Assembly (NCBI GenBank): GCA_014529385.2
Contig: CM043963.1
Span: 78,352,912-78,416,911, forward strand
DNA from: Adiantum capillus-veneris
Taxonomy: Eukaryota > Streptophyta > Polypodiopsida > Polypodiales > Pteridaceae
Length of the DNA: 64,000 nt
Direction of reading: 5' to 3'
Shown: positions 44,387-54,779 of the stretch, piece by piece
Numbering within the stretch: position 1 is the stretch's first letter
How the letters are laid out: each line of letters opens with the position of its first letter
The notes under the pieces: model-generated
The model's input: the letters and a program-made list of their open reading frames with translations, nothing else
What the model was told of the DNA's origin: nothing
Databases searched by the model: none
Program-made: the position numbers and the translations under genes

Positions 44387-44595
44387 AAGTTAGAGTGCGT
44401 TGATTTCCAGGAAAGATCGAGTAGGCACTGGGCCTTTGGTTGTGGGCAAAGAATAGCTTGAAGATTGTGAACCAAGAGTTCAAGATGGTTAATTTAGAAT
44501 TGACTAATCCCATAATTAGAGCTTAATTACGAGAGATAATAGAGCTTGGAACACAAATTGAAGGTAACAATAGTAGAACGTGAAAAATTTACTCA

Positions 44596-45243
44596 ATGTT
44601 TATGCTTGGAATTGAAGAAGCGCTTTTGAGTCGTGCTTTCTTGCCCACTCCTTTTTGCAAGGCCTCCTTGTTAGGGTGCCTTTTAGGACTCATGCACATT
44701 CGAGCCGTGTGTAGACTCGATGCAGCAAGGAAAATTCAATCCATGGCTTTGAAGTTGGGTCGAGTGCTTTTCTTGCCTAAGATGTAGCGAAGGAGATCTG
44801 GACTAGATGTCAAGGTGTGCATCTTGTGGAACATGGATAGACCCTTCCAAAGTATGTGCATATTAATATGGGTTTCTTTGGAGCTATTTTGGAAAGAGTT
44901 GGCATTTGCTTCATCCCCACAGTATGCTACAAATGTAAAAAGATCGGTCACTATGCTAGGAATTTCCCTATGGCAAGGATTATAGTAGTCCAATGAACAA
45001 AACCACGTGCAAACGAGTTGATCGAGAACCCAAGCTGCCATTAGTTAAAAAAGCATGTGACAAGGAGGAGGTGGAGGATACAATTATTGAAGATGTTAGT
45101 CTACTTGCATCACAAAAAAAGAAGGAAAAGAACAATGTCTATATGTCTTCATCTTCGGCCCTGTCGGCCAGTTTTCCAGTTGCTCTAGGTGATGGCTCTC
45201 CTAGGCAAGATTTTTCCCTCATTAGCCACCTTGAGGAGGATTA
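44596..45243 (+). pseudogene. LINE ORF1 (gag-like, DUF4283 plus zinc knuckle), broken
   Basis: The plus strand encodes ARKIQSMALKLGRVLFLPKM near 44,750 and VCILWNMDRPF near 44,820. After a one-base shift come YVHINMGFFGAILERVG, the knuckle VCYKCKKIGHYARNFP at about 44,920, and an open 83-codon tail (44,993-45,244) rich in Lys, Glu and Ser. This order matches plant LINE ORF1 proteins with a DUF4283 domain followed by a CCHC knuckle. The last cysteine of the knuckle is replaced by Phe. These proteins bind LINE RNA. It lies opposite to the LINE ORF2 that starts nearby at 45.5 kb, so it belongs to another copy. Confidence 0.7.
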
Positions 45244-45529
45244 AACGAATCTTGAAGGGTCCTCGCTCGAGTTTTCTCCGGGCGAGAAAAATCATATGCA
45301 ACAAGGTATCACTGAAGCCACTCCAAGGTAGAATATTGACCTCCTCACCCATCTTTTGGTGGCCCTGAGTTTGTCTACAAGTACTAGGTTGATAAAAAAG
45401 AAGAAGAAATAAAGTAGTGTTTATCCTAGCAATCTGTTATGTATATGGCTATTGTGAGGGCTACAGTGGCTCCCTATAAAAGCCGATTAAGTGCCAAGGA
45501 AACTTTGCATGGGCAATGTTGTATCTTCT
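45244..45529. other. Short stretch between two LINE fragments
   Basis: No recognised gene. It may be the rest of the plus-strand LINE that carries the ORF1 above. Confidence 0.35.
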
Positions 45530-46252
45530 TGTTTGTTTGTTTGTTTTTTTGCAAAACTCACAATTGTGAGTGATCGTATTAGGATGTCATAGAGAAAATT
45601 ACACATCAACCTCCAACTCTTGCCGAGCCTTGAGGTTCTGAAATTTCATCAGGTTCAAGCTAGCAAGCTATTATCAAGAGCACTATTAAGGACTCGTCTG
45701 AATGGCTCACGTCACCATGATCCAGTCATCCGAGTTGTGGGATTTACTATCATATATATAAGCTCCTCACTTTCTTGTACAATCACTGAGAAAATAGCCA
45801 CAAAAAGGTCGTTATCAAGGATGCGGCAGTTCCTAACCTTCAAGATATTATGAAAGAAGCAAAATCTAACAATTTGGGTACAAACAAGAAAGGTAGGACT
45901 TTGAGATTGTTTCCTCCCTAGACACAGATCATTCTTGAAGAAGCCTATCTTCCACGTTCTTTATATCCACTTGCACACCTTCCCCGCCATTTCTCTAATA
46001 GTCGGACAATCCATGAACAGCAGGTGTGGGAGATCTTCACTAGCCCCTTGGCACCCTGAGCACCAATCGGATTCTATGCCCCATGCCTAAATCTTGATGC
46101 CCGTCGACAAGGCCCCCCATTGCACCTTCCACAGAAAAACCTCCATATATTGGGGTCACTGTTGTCCCCAAATGTTCATCGTGACCATATCCCAAACGGG
46201 CTTCCGACCATTGTTTTTTCCACTGTTTTTTCAAGGGGGTGAACCAATCATT
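45530..46252 (-). mobile_element. LINE 3' part (left of the copia insertion)
   Basis: The minus strand from 46,252 encodes the RT zinc-binding end of an L1-type LINE: EVFLWKVQWGALSTGIKI, then IESDWCSGCQGASEDLPHLL, KVCKWI..RTWKIGFFKNDL. A 3' UTR follows, then the palindrome ACTCACAATTGTGAGT (45,556-45,571) and an A-rich tail with an AAAC repeat (GTTT on the plus strand, 45,531-45,550). The sequence continues directly at 51,439 on the other side of the copia element; the shared TCATT is the copia target duplication. Confidence 0.85.
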
Positions 46253-46479
46253 TGTTACCATATACATGTGGTAGTGATGTGTGTGAACACACTAGGACCG
46301 CCGGGGCATTTTTTCCCTCTTTAGAAGGTTTTTTCCCCCGAGCATTGTATATACGCCCATCACTCTAGGGCTATCTATCTTTCCATTGCACACTAAGTAA
46401 TACACTCTCTATCGTGTGCCTTGAGCTTCCTTCATCTTCTCCAAGCTGTGTGTGTTTCTCTGCAACCCTAATTCCAACA
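46253..46479 (+). repeat. Copia 5' LTR
   Basis: TG...CA ends. A TATATA box at 46,348-46,353 is the likely promoter. It carries the hairpin-like GTGTGTGAACACAC near the start. Confidence 0.95.
46348..46353 (+). promoter_or_regulatory. TATA box of the copia LTR
   Basis: TTGTATATACG about 95 bp into the LTR; the same sequence is intact in the 3' LTR. Confidence 0.55.
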
Positions 46480-46481
46480 AT

Positions 46482-46492
46482 TGGTATCAGAG
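46482..46492 (+). other. Copia primer-binding site (initiator Met tRNA)
   Basis: TGGTATCAGAG begins two bases after the LTR end. It is the standard match to the 3' end of plant initiator methionine tRNA. Confidence 0.95.
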
Positions 46493-46844
46493 TAGGTCAC
46501 GTCCTCCCGGGCTTAGTCGCCAGCTGCTCCAGCACACGCTTGCTCACTTTCTCCGATTTCAGTGAGCTTTGGCAAGCGTTCACAGGTCGACAAATACTTT
46601 GGGTGGGCTCGAAGAGCTTGGTCTACTCAAAATTTTGATTTGGGCTCATTTCGGCCTCCGTTTCCACTACAGGCAGTAGTACTGCACAAGCTATTTCGTC
46701 ATTTTGTGCAGAATTTCTGTCAGTGCCGTTTTTTGCATAACAGGTTCCTTATAGTCTTCTACGGTTTGTGCTATATAGCACAAGTTGTTCCCGCTCCATT
46801 TCTCCTATTTTCGGGCAGTTTTCACATCAGGTGCAGCATTTACC

Positions 46845-48101
46845 ATGGCTGGCAACAACAACACAGATGTGTTCAAGATGTTTGCTGCTGAGGATAGGTT
46901 GGATGGGGACAACTACCCTATGTGGGCTTATATGATGCAACATGTTCTTGTGTCAAAGGGTGTCTGGTACATTGTGGAGGGCATTGATGTACGTCCTGGT
47001 TCTGAGGATGTAGGCGATGTTGAGGATGTTGCAGGTCTTGCTGCAAGGATTGCAGCTGTTAGAGTTTTTTTGCCTACGGTAGAACAAGCTTGTTGGGATG
47101 TTAAGGATGCGCAAGCTCATGCATTGATTGTGTTGTCTGTGAAGCGCACCATTGTTCCTCACATCCGTTCAGCAAAATCTGCAAAACAGGCTTGGGATAT
47201 TTTAGCAGGTCTTTATGCAAGCCGCAATGAGGCTAAAATTGCTTTGCTACGTAAAGACCTGGAGTCGAAGATTATGCATGAGGAAGATGATATGGACACT
47301 TTCCTTGCTAAAGTCAAGGATATCAATGAGCAGCTTATTTCTGCAGGTGAAGTCATTTCACACAGTTCCCTTGTGAAGATTGTTCTTGATGCCTTACCAG
47401 ATTCCTACCAGACTTTTGCTAGTACTTGGAGACTGATGACCCAAGGAAATCCTGAAGTTGTCAAGTTTGATGCATTATACACATTGCTGTTGCAAGAGTC
47501 ACTTTCCAGAAAAAATAGGACTAGACAGCGTGCAGTTGAACGGGCTTTTATTGATTCTCAAAGAAAGGGTGGTAACAGCAATGCAGCCACTTCTTATGGT
47601 TCTGCTGCGAGTGAAAAAAATTCTGTTCCTAATGCTTCTGCTGGTAGCAATTCGTCTGGAAATTGTGGTGATAAGGGAAAAAAGAAGATGTGTTGCCATT
47701 ATTGTAAAGCCAATGATCACTTGATCAAGTCGTGTCCTAAGTTGAAGGCCAAAGAGGTTAAGAAGAAAGAGGGTGGTTCCACTGCAAATGCTGGTTCCAC
47801 TACAAATGCAGCCATTGTTGAGTCTTCTGTGAAAGGAGACTGTGTTGCTGATGTTGATGCAGAATGGGCTTTTAGCGCAGAGTGCACTTACAATCCTACT
47901 GTCGATGATGCATGCTTGTCAGTTGTTGCTGCAGATTCACATGTGTGGTATTTCGACACTGGTACTACAAAGCACATTACCTCACATCGTGAATTGTTTA
48001 CCTCTCTCGAGTCTATCCCTCATGGGAATTCATCACTTGTGCCAACAACGCCTCTTATCCAATTCAGGGAGTTAGAAAGATTGTGCTCACTGTGCTGCTA
48101 A
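46845..48101 (+). pseudogene. Copia gag and protease
   Basis: The start is taken at the ATG at 46,845 (MAGNNNTDVFKMFAAEDRL), because copia gags begin just before the L-G-NY--W motif, here LDGDNYPMW. An in-frame ATG at 46,785 would add 20 residues. The gag core (residues about 60-230) includes AKSAKQAWDILAGLYASRNE. A zinc knuckle CCHYCKANDHLIKSC (CX2CX4HX4C) lies at about residue 285. The protease active site is VWYFDTGTTKHIT, with DTG. The frame ends early at 48,101 because of a frameshift near 48,030-48,090; the protein resumes in the next frame (GSSFTLFDALYVPGIKKNLL). The product would package RNA and cut the polyprotein. Confidence 0.93.
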
Positions 48102-49743
48102 TGGCAGTTCCTTCACACTTTTTGATGCACTTTATGTACCTGGGATCAAGAAGAATCTCTTGTCTGTATCCGCACTTGCTAGACTTGGACTTGTAGTCAA
48201 ATTTGTGGATGACAGATGTACACTTCATGATCTCAGTTTTGGTGATGAAATTGTTGCGTCTGGGCTTTTGTGCCGTGGGCTGTATAAGCTCACTTTGTAT
48301 GACAAGTGTGGACAAAATTTTGCAAATGCTGTTGCAGATTCAAGGGCTATTTCAGATGCAAAACTTTGGCATGCACGTTTTGGTCATCTGAATTTTTCCA
48401 GTTTGCTGCGTTTGTAGAAATCTGATATGGTTGCTTCTTTGCCACCTCTTGAAGCACCTGTCAAACATGTTTGTGAAGGCTGTATTTTGGGTAAGATGCA
48501 GCGTTCTAAATTTCCAAAGGATGGTTCAGTTCGGGCCACATGCAGGTTGCAGCTTGTGCATAGTGATGTTTGTGGGTCCATGCAAACTCCGTCCTTGGGC
48601 AATTACCTGTACTTCGTGACCTTCATTGATGATTACTCCAGGCATGCATGGGTATTTCCGCTTAAAGCGAAGTCCGAAGTTTTTATGTGCTTCAAACAAT
48701 TTCTGGCTATGGCTGAAAATGTCTCGAAATGTACTATGGGCACCCTCCGTTCCGATCGAGGGGGGGAGTATATGTCTCATGAATTTAATGCATTTCTGGT
48801 TAGTCGTGGGATAAAACACCAATGTATAGTGCCTTATACACCTCAGCAAAATGGTGTTGCTGAGAGGAAAAACAGGTCATTGATGGAAATGGCACGGTGT
48901 ATGGTCAAAAGTCAAGCTTTACCGCATTCTTTTTGGCTTGAGGCCATTATGTGTGCCACTTATGTACTTAACAGGTGTCCTACGAAAGCTTTGCAGTCTA
49001 TTACTCCATATGAAGCATGGCATGATAGAAAACCTTCTATTGAGCACATGTGTGTTTTTGGCTATTTGGCATATGCTTTGGTGCCACAAGTGCAGCGCAG
49101 AAAATTGGATGATAAGGCTGCCAAATGTACTTTTGTTGGTTATAGTGCTGAAAGCAAAGGTTACAGGTTGTATCATCCGCAAACAAAACGTATTCTGGTT
49201 TCACGGGATGTAGTGTTTGTGGAAGATTCGGTTCAGCCCTTGCTGTCATGTACTAGAGACAGTAATGTAAGCTCACAGGACATTTATGACACTTTGTTGC
49301 CTCTTTTCAGTGGTGGAAATACGAATGTAAGTTCCAATGAGGAAAATGTACAGCCTATGGGGGTTTCTGAAAATGTTTCAGATCAGCCTATTACTGATGC
49401 AGATGTACATGATGTACTTGATGAGGAAAGGGCTGAAAATGAGCAGGCTAGAGGTATGCCAAAATGGCTGGTGCACACTTTGCGTGACAGTAAATTGGAT
49501 GCACCTTTGTCTAGTCGTACTCATTCAGGCTCTCGCCATGCATCTTATGCATTAGATTGTTATGCTTTGGCTATGTCTAGTTTACATGATGTTGAGGAGC
49601 CTCTCTCTTTTGATGAAGCACAGAATTCAGAAAATTGGATGGCTACCATGCAATCAGAATATGATGCACTTATAGAGAATGACACATGGACTTTATGTGA
49701 TTTTCCTCCTTGCAAAAAGGCCATTGGTACGAAGTGGGTTTAA
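48102..49743 (+). pseudogene. Copia integrase
   Basis: In frame 1 the N-terminal zinc module reads KLWHARFGHLNFSSLLRL, stop, KSDMV, then HVCEGCILGKMQRSKFP (HHCC). The catalytic core follows with LVHSDVCGSM (Asp 1), FVTFIDDYSRHAWVFPLK, LRSDRGGEYMSHEF (Asp 2) and PYTPQQNGVAERKNRSLMEM (Glu). The C-terminal region YEAWHDRKPSIEHMCVFGYL and GYRLYHPQTKRILVSRDVVF is typical of copia. The stop at 48,415-48,417 (TAG where relatives usually have Gln) and the one at 49,741-49,743 (TAA before KLKRKPNGEIDRHKARLVAK) break the protein. All three catalytic acidic residues are still encoded. Confidence 0.95.
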
Positions 49744-49746
49744 AAG

Positions 49747-50535
49747 TTGAAACGCAAGCCGAATGGTGAGATCGATCGCCATAAGGCTCGACTTGTTGCA
49801 AAGGGTTATGCACAGCAAAAAGGCATAGATTATGAAGAGACTTTTGCTCCCACGTGTCGTATGACTACTGTGCATTTTCTATGTGCATTGGCAGCTCATT
49901 TTGGTTGGGATGTACATCAATCAAACATTGTTACTGCTTCCTTGAATGGTGACATATTTCAGGAAGTTTATGTAACGGAGCCTCGTGGTTTTGTCATAAA
50001 AGGACAAGAGGACAAAGTGTGCAAATGTAACAAGGCTTTGTATGGGTTGAAGCAATCTCCTCATGCTTGGTATGAGAAAGCTGACACTCATTTGGTCAAA
50101 CAAGGCTTTCGTAACAGTCCAACAGAAAGCACATTGTATGTATAGCGTGAGGGTGATGTATTTCTCATCGTGGTTCTTTATGTTGATGATTTGTTGATCA
50201 CTGGACCAAATGAGAGACATATTGCTGAATTTAAGGCTGATTTGAATGCTACTTTCAAGATGAAAGATTTGGGGCTGTTGGATCATTACTTGGGTATACA
50301 GTTTAAGCAGTGTGATGGTGGTATTGCCTTATGTCAGAAAAGTTACATAGAGACATTGCTATGTAAGTTTGGACTTGAGGATTGCAAACCTATTGCCACT
50401 CCCATGGAAACAGGTTTGAAGTTGATTCTACATGATGCTGACGATCCTGCTGATGTCACTCTTTACCAAACTACTGTTGGCTGCCTCACTTATGTATGCA
50501 ACACGAGGCCGGATATTCAGTTTGCAGTCTCATAG
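49747..50535 (+). pseudogene. Copia reverse transcriptase
   Basis: Same frame as integrase. Motifs in order: KARLVAKGYAQQKGIDYEET, FAPTCRMTTVHFLCALAAHF, VHQSNIVTASLNGDIFQEVY (usually QMDVKTAFLNG; the first catalytic Asp position reads N), KALYGLKQSPHAWYEK, then after a TAG at 50,143-50,145 the motif LYVDDLLITG, with both aspartates. Next are LGIQFKQCDGGIALCQKSYI and PDIQFAVS, followed by a TAG at 50,533-50,535. The change at the first Asp plus the stops rule out activity. Confidence 0.95.
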
Positions 50536-51134
50536 GTCAGCAGATTTATGCATAGCCCAGGGTCTAAGCATTGGCAAGCTGTCAAGAGGATTTTCTGCTA
50601 CCTTAGTGGCACTTTACATCTTGGCTTGTTTTATCCCAGGGGGGATCATTGCCGCCAGACTTACATGCTTTTTAGGACTCAAATTGGGCTGGTTGTTTTG
50701 ACACGCGAGTGTCCACAAGTGGTTTTTGTTTCATGCTTGGCAGTTCATGTATATCATGGTTGAGCAAGAAGCAACCTACTGTGGCCACTTCGAGTTGTGA
50801 GGCTGAGTACAGGGCAGTCTTCACAGCTACGGTTGAGTGTGTATGGCTCAGACGCCTTATGGCTGATTTGGGTGTTGGATAGGACACTGCCAACACTATC
50901 TACACTGACAGTCAAAGCGCATTGGAAGTTGCGAGGAACCCAGTTTTTCATGCTCGCACAAAGCACATTGAGGTGCATTACCACTATGTCAGGGAGAGGC
51001 TCTCAGCAGGAGAGATCAACTTGGCTTATGTGCCAACACAGGACAACCTTGCAGATCTTTTCACAAAGGCATTGTCTCGTGAGAAGCTTGAAGCTTTCCG
51101 CAAAGCTTTGGGCTTACTCCCCTTTGTGGATTGA
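50536..51134 (+). pseudogene. Copia RNase H
   Basis: After the stop, VSRFMHSPGSKHWQAVKRIF and CYLSGTLHLGLFY continue the copia C-terminus. A frameshift between about 50,640 and 50,900 scrambles the segment that should hold the first catalytic Asp. Then, in frame 3, EVARNPVFHARTKHIEVHYH, YVRERLSAGEINLAYVPTQD and NLADLFTKAL end the protein at 51,134, a position typical for copia. It would remove RNA template during cDNA synthesis. Confidence 0.93.
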
Positions 51135-51198
51135 TCCTGTCCTCAAGGCATGGCACTTCCCTTTACTCATGTGCTAGCTCTCGTTCACTGCATCACTC

Positions 51199-51209
51199 CA
51201 GGGGGGATT
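51199..51209 (+). other. Copia polypurine tract
   Basis: CCAGGGGGGATT lies directly before the TGTTACC start of the 3' LTR, where second-strand synthesis is primed. Confidence 0.85.
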
Positions 51210-51438
51210 TGTTACCATATACATGTGGTAGTGATGTGTGTGAACACACTAGGACCGCCGGGGCATTTTTTCCCAGGCTTTAGGAGGTTTTTTCCCCCGA
51301 GCATTGTATATACGCCCATCACTCTAGGGCTATCTATCTTTCCATTGCACACTAAGTAATACACTCTCTATTGTGTGCCTTGAGCTTCCTTCGTCTTCTC
51401 CAAGCTGTGTGTGTTTCTCTGCAACCCTAATTCCAACA
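51210..51438 (+). repeat. Copia 3' LTR
   Basis: 229 bp, TG...CA ends, followed by TCATT. Relative to the 5' LTR it has CCCAGGCTTTAGGAGG in place of CCCTCTTTAGAAGG and two further single-base changes. Confidence 0.95.
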
Positions 51439-53641
51439 TCATTATTGTACATGAGCTCTTGATAGATGTTTTTGGTGCGAGGTTTGAAGAAAAGGCTACT
51501 CCTGGGCCATTTCCAAGCTTTCCACTCAAAAGTGGATTCCCAAATCGGCATGAGACTGTTGTGCAGCCTATCAATTGTTCTGCAAACAATACTTGATTAC
51601 TCCCACCATTCATGAATCCATGTCTCTCTATTGCATTTTTTCACCAGCTCCCCCATTGTGCCACCCATATTGAGACTACACTACCCCAAAGCTAATTATT
51701 TGTTGTGCACCTCAATCTCTTTCCATTGACCACCTTCAAAGAAAAGCTTTGACTTTTTAATCATGTCCTTGGTCATGATAGCCCAAGCACGTTCTTGTTT
51801 AGCTATAGAGACCACAAACTTGGCATAGAAAGCCTCAACATGGACAGCAGGGTTGAGGATTTCGAGGCCCCCTTGGGTAAATGGGAGAGCTATAGATTCC
51901 CACTTTTCCCACTACCATGGTGACGAGGCTTTAGTGTTGTTCTTCCATAAGAATCTTTTAACAGATTTCAAAACCTCCTTCCAATTACACTTGGAAATTT
52001 TGAGGAGAGGGCTGTGAAGGCAATATAACGGAGCATAAATGAGTTGATCACTTTTATATGACTCAAAAAGGGAAGCAACACAAACTCCCACTTCCTCATT
52101 TTCTTCTGAATCTTCTCCAGAACCCACTAGAACCTTTTCTTGTGAGTGATGTCCACCCCAAGGGTGCGTCCAAATGTCGAAAGATCCTTCCTTTAGAAAC
52201 AATCTCTCCTGACCAATCTCATGGGTCAAATGAGTCGTTTTTTGACAGGGAGATTAGTCTTGACTTCTTGATACTACACTTCGACCCCGAAGCCACAAAA
52301 AATGTATGTATGATCTCTAGCGCTTTCTTGACAACTTGAGGGTAGGCTTTCAAGAAAATGATGGAGTCATTTGTGAACTTCTTGGTGAGGAGTTGATCGT
52401 TGCTAGGCAGAGTTAAGCCTTGAATATCACCATGTGCAGTGGCAACTTCAAGCATTGTTATTAGGGGATGCAAGCCAATGGCAAAAAGAAGAGGGGCTAG
52501 AGGGCATCCCTGCTTGATCCATCTCCTAGCTTCAAAGGAGCCCACAATTATTTCATTGAACAAGAGCTCATATTAACCCTCCGTCCAAAGTGTGAACGAG
52601 ACTACAAAGGTGGGGCCCAAAGCCCAAAGCTTTCATGACATCTTCAATGAAGGACCACATAATCATGTCATATGTATTTTCCAGATCGAGTTGAAGCAGG
52701 GTGCACTCTTGCTTCATGAAGGTCGCATACTCAATGCCAACTATTGATGCCAAGATATTGTCATATATCGACCTCCCATTGATGAACCTGTGTGGATGGG
52801 GAGAGATAACCCTGTCAAGGAGGGGAGAAATTATAAGAGTGAGTGCTTTGGCAATGACTTAATATGCCACAAACATCATAGTTATGAGACATTAGTGCTT
52901 AAGATGCGAGCAACACACCTACTTAGAGATAGGTTTAATGAGCCCTCTTTTCATAGAAAGATCCAACCACCCCTTGACAAAAGGTTGATTAGACATATAT
53001 GTGATCGGGCCCTTGAGGTCATCCTAGACCTCCTTAAAAATTTCAGTGGTTAGACCATCCCAGCTGGGGGATTTCTCCTTGCCAAGAGCATGTAACGCAA
53101 GCATACACTCATCTTTCAAGAAGGCTAGCTTAAGATGATTGGCTTCTGGTTGGTGTCTTTTCATCTTGATACTCTAAACCAAGGTCGCTTTAGCCTTATC
53201 CACTTCTTGAGAGTGGGTATTTGACTGGCCAATGATTTGGCTTAAATGCTCCAGCATCATCTTAGCCATCTCATCCTGATCTTCGGTAGCATCCCCCTTC
53301 TTATATGTGATCGAGTGGATAGAGCCCCGGCTTTTCTTAATTTTGAAGGCCTTACAAATGTGTGCTTGATTAGCGGCCTCAGGCTGAAGGAAGGTCTCCC
53401 TGGATACGAGTCTGTCACTCTTGACCTCCTCAGGTTGTTGCTCAAACAAGTTGGCTTTAGCTTCCAACCATCTTTTTTTATCTTCATCAGAGGCAAGTCC
53501 AAAAGCTTTTTTTGAAGTGAGATGATCAACCTCCTCTTCAAGCTGCTTCACATACTCTTCACTAGCCTTTTTCACCCGAGAGCCCGAGCTTTTGATCGCT
53601 TTCTAGACACTCCGAGAAAAGAGGTCCAAAGATTTAGTTTT
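51439..53641 (-). pseudogene. LINE ORF2 (RT and flanking linker), right of the copia insertion
   Basis: In minus direction from 53,575, a charged linker (EEYVKQLEEEVDHLTSKKAF, KRWLEAKANLFEQQPEEV) precedes the RT. RT motifs follow: LLQLDLENTYDMIMWSFIED (usually LDLEKAYDRV.W), then GSFEARRWIKQGCPLAPLLF (GRGLRQGDPLSPLLF-type). The catalytic motif reads FTNDSIIFLKA where FADDTIIFLKA is expected. Near 52,229-51,912 the segment KKFGVSLASLF..-like and WKEVLKSVKRFLWKN leads towards the zinc-binding end at 46.2 kb. RT in LINEs performs target-primed reverse transcription. The first catalytic Asp is changed to Asn and stops are frequent, so it is dead. The 5' end is cut at 53,641 by E4. Confidence 0.88.
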
Positions 53642-54743
53642 TGTAATGGAAATGGCCTATGAACTTTGAGAATAGCGGAATTAAGAGAATTAGAGTGAGC
53701 ATTTTTGTGAGATTACTTTGAGAACATAGAGGGTGAACTTAATTGATGGTAGCAACATGAACATAGTACTTAATTAACTTTGCATGAACAATACTTCTTC
53801 AAGGGAGAGAGTATTAGAGAACATGACAATAGTTGAGGACCAGATTTACTTGGAGCCGGTCCCCCCTCCAAAAGGCGTTTGTATTATAGATTTTCCCATC
53901 AAGAGAGACTTGTTACAATACAATCTTTGTGGTCCTTGTGACCTTGGTGATGCTATGAATATGGAAAGATTCATGCATCACGAGTATACCATAAACTTTG
54001 CAAAAAAAAAAAACTATCCTAAGCCTCAGTCCCAAGGCCTCAAACACCTTCGAAGGTGGAGAGAGCTAGCGGGGAATGAGCATAGGGAATAGGAAAAAGA
54101 ATCATTCATACGAGAAAGAAATAGCTCCTTACTTATCATCACTCTTATTGCTTAGCATAGCATAATAGCATAGTAATGAAGATGAAGAATATGGCAAGCT
54201 TAAGCATTGAAGCATGGCTCTTGGTTGGATTTGCATTTCATAGCCAAGAGTGTTGGTGTTGGCTCTCCACTTCTCAACAAACTTAGAGAAGGAGATGGAG
54301 CTCTTGCACTTTGCACTCCACACAATGGAAGAATGTGTGAGTGTGTGTGTGTGGGAGAGGATATCACCCTCTCATGCTTGGTCCACACCTATCCCTCTCT
54401 CTCTCTCTCTCTTATTATTTCATTTGGACATGTGTCCTATTTTTCCTCTTTGAGAGAAAGAACTTCATTATTTATTTTTATGTATCTAAATTCTCATTGG
54501 ACCCCTTTAAAACCTATTCAATAGCATTCAAGCACATCATGAGGGCCACATGTGGAGGATCATTTGAACATGTGTCTAAATTTATGTAAAGCATGGGTGA
54601 CTAGACCATGGAATCCACCTCCCAACCTCCCACTATATAGGCAGGCTCCTAGCCTTTTGCCCTAGCCAGATTCCCTTGTCCACACTACCTAGTCTGGCCC
54701 CTCGCCCAATCCGTGAATCCCTGGCCTTGTCCTTGTCCTGACA
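53642..54743 (-). repeat. E4 3' LTR (about 1.1 kb)
   Basis: On the minus strand it begins TGTCAGGACAAGG right after the purine tract TTAAGGGGGGAGTAA, and it ends TTTCCATTACA. A related copy is at 32,244. A TATATAGG motif lies near 54,637. Confidence 0.8.
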
Positions 54744-54779
54744 TTACTCCCCCCTTAAGGAAGAGTTTTCATCCTTGAA

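Larger units (their letters stand above)
46253..51438 (+). mobile_element. Complete Ty1/copia element, TSD TCATT
   Basis: The element is 5,186 bp. A 227-bp LTR (46,253-46,479) and a 229-bp LTR (51,210-51,438) both start TGTTACCATA and end ATTCCAACA. They differ by four substitutions and one 2-bp indel (about 98% identical). TCATT lies at 46,248-46,252 and 51,439-51,443, a perfect 5-bp target duplication. A Met-type PBS and a polypurine tract (AGGGGGGATT) are in place. Domain order is gag, protease, integrase, RT, RNase H, as in Ty1/copia. The coding region has four in-frame stops and two frameshifts, so this copy cannot move by itself. Confidence 0.97.

Noticed and set aside
46785-46844. Upstream ATG for the copia gag
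   Set aside because: The 20 extra residues are hydrophobic and unlike copia gag starts; ATG at 46,845 directly precedes the usual N-terminal motif.
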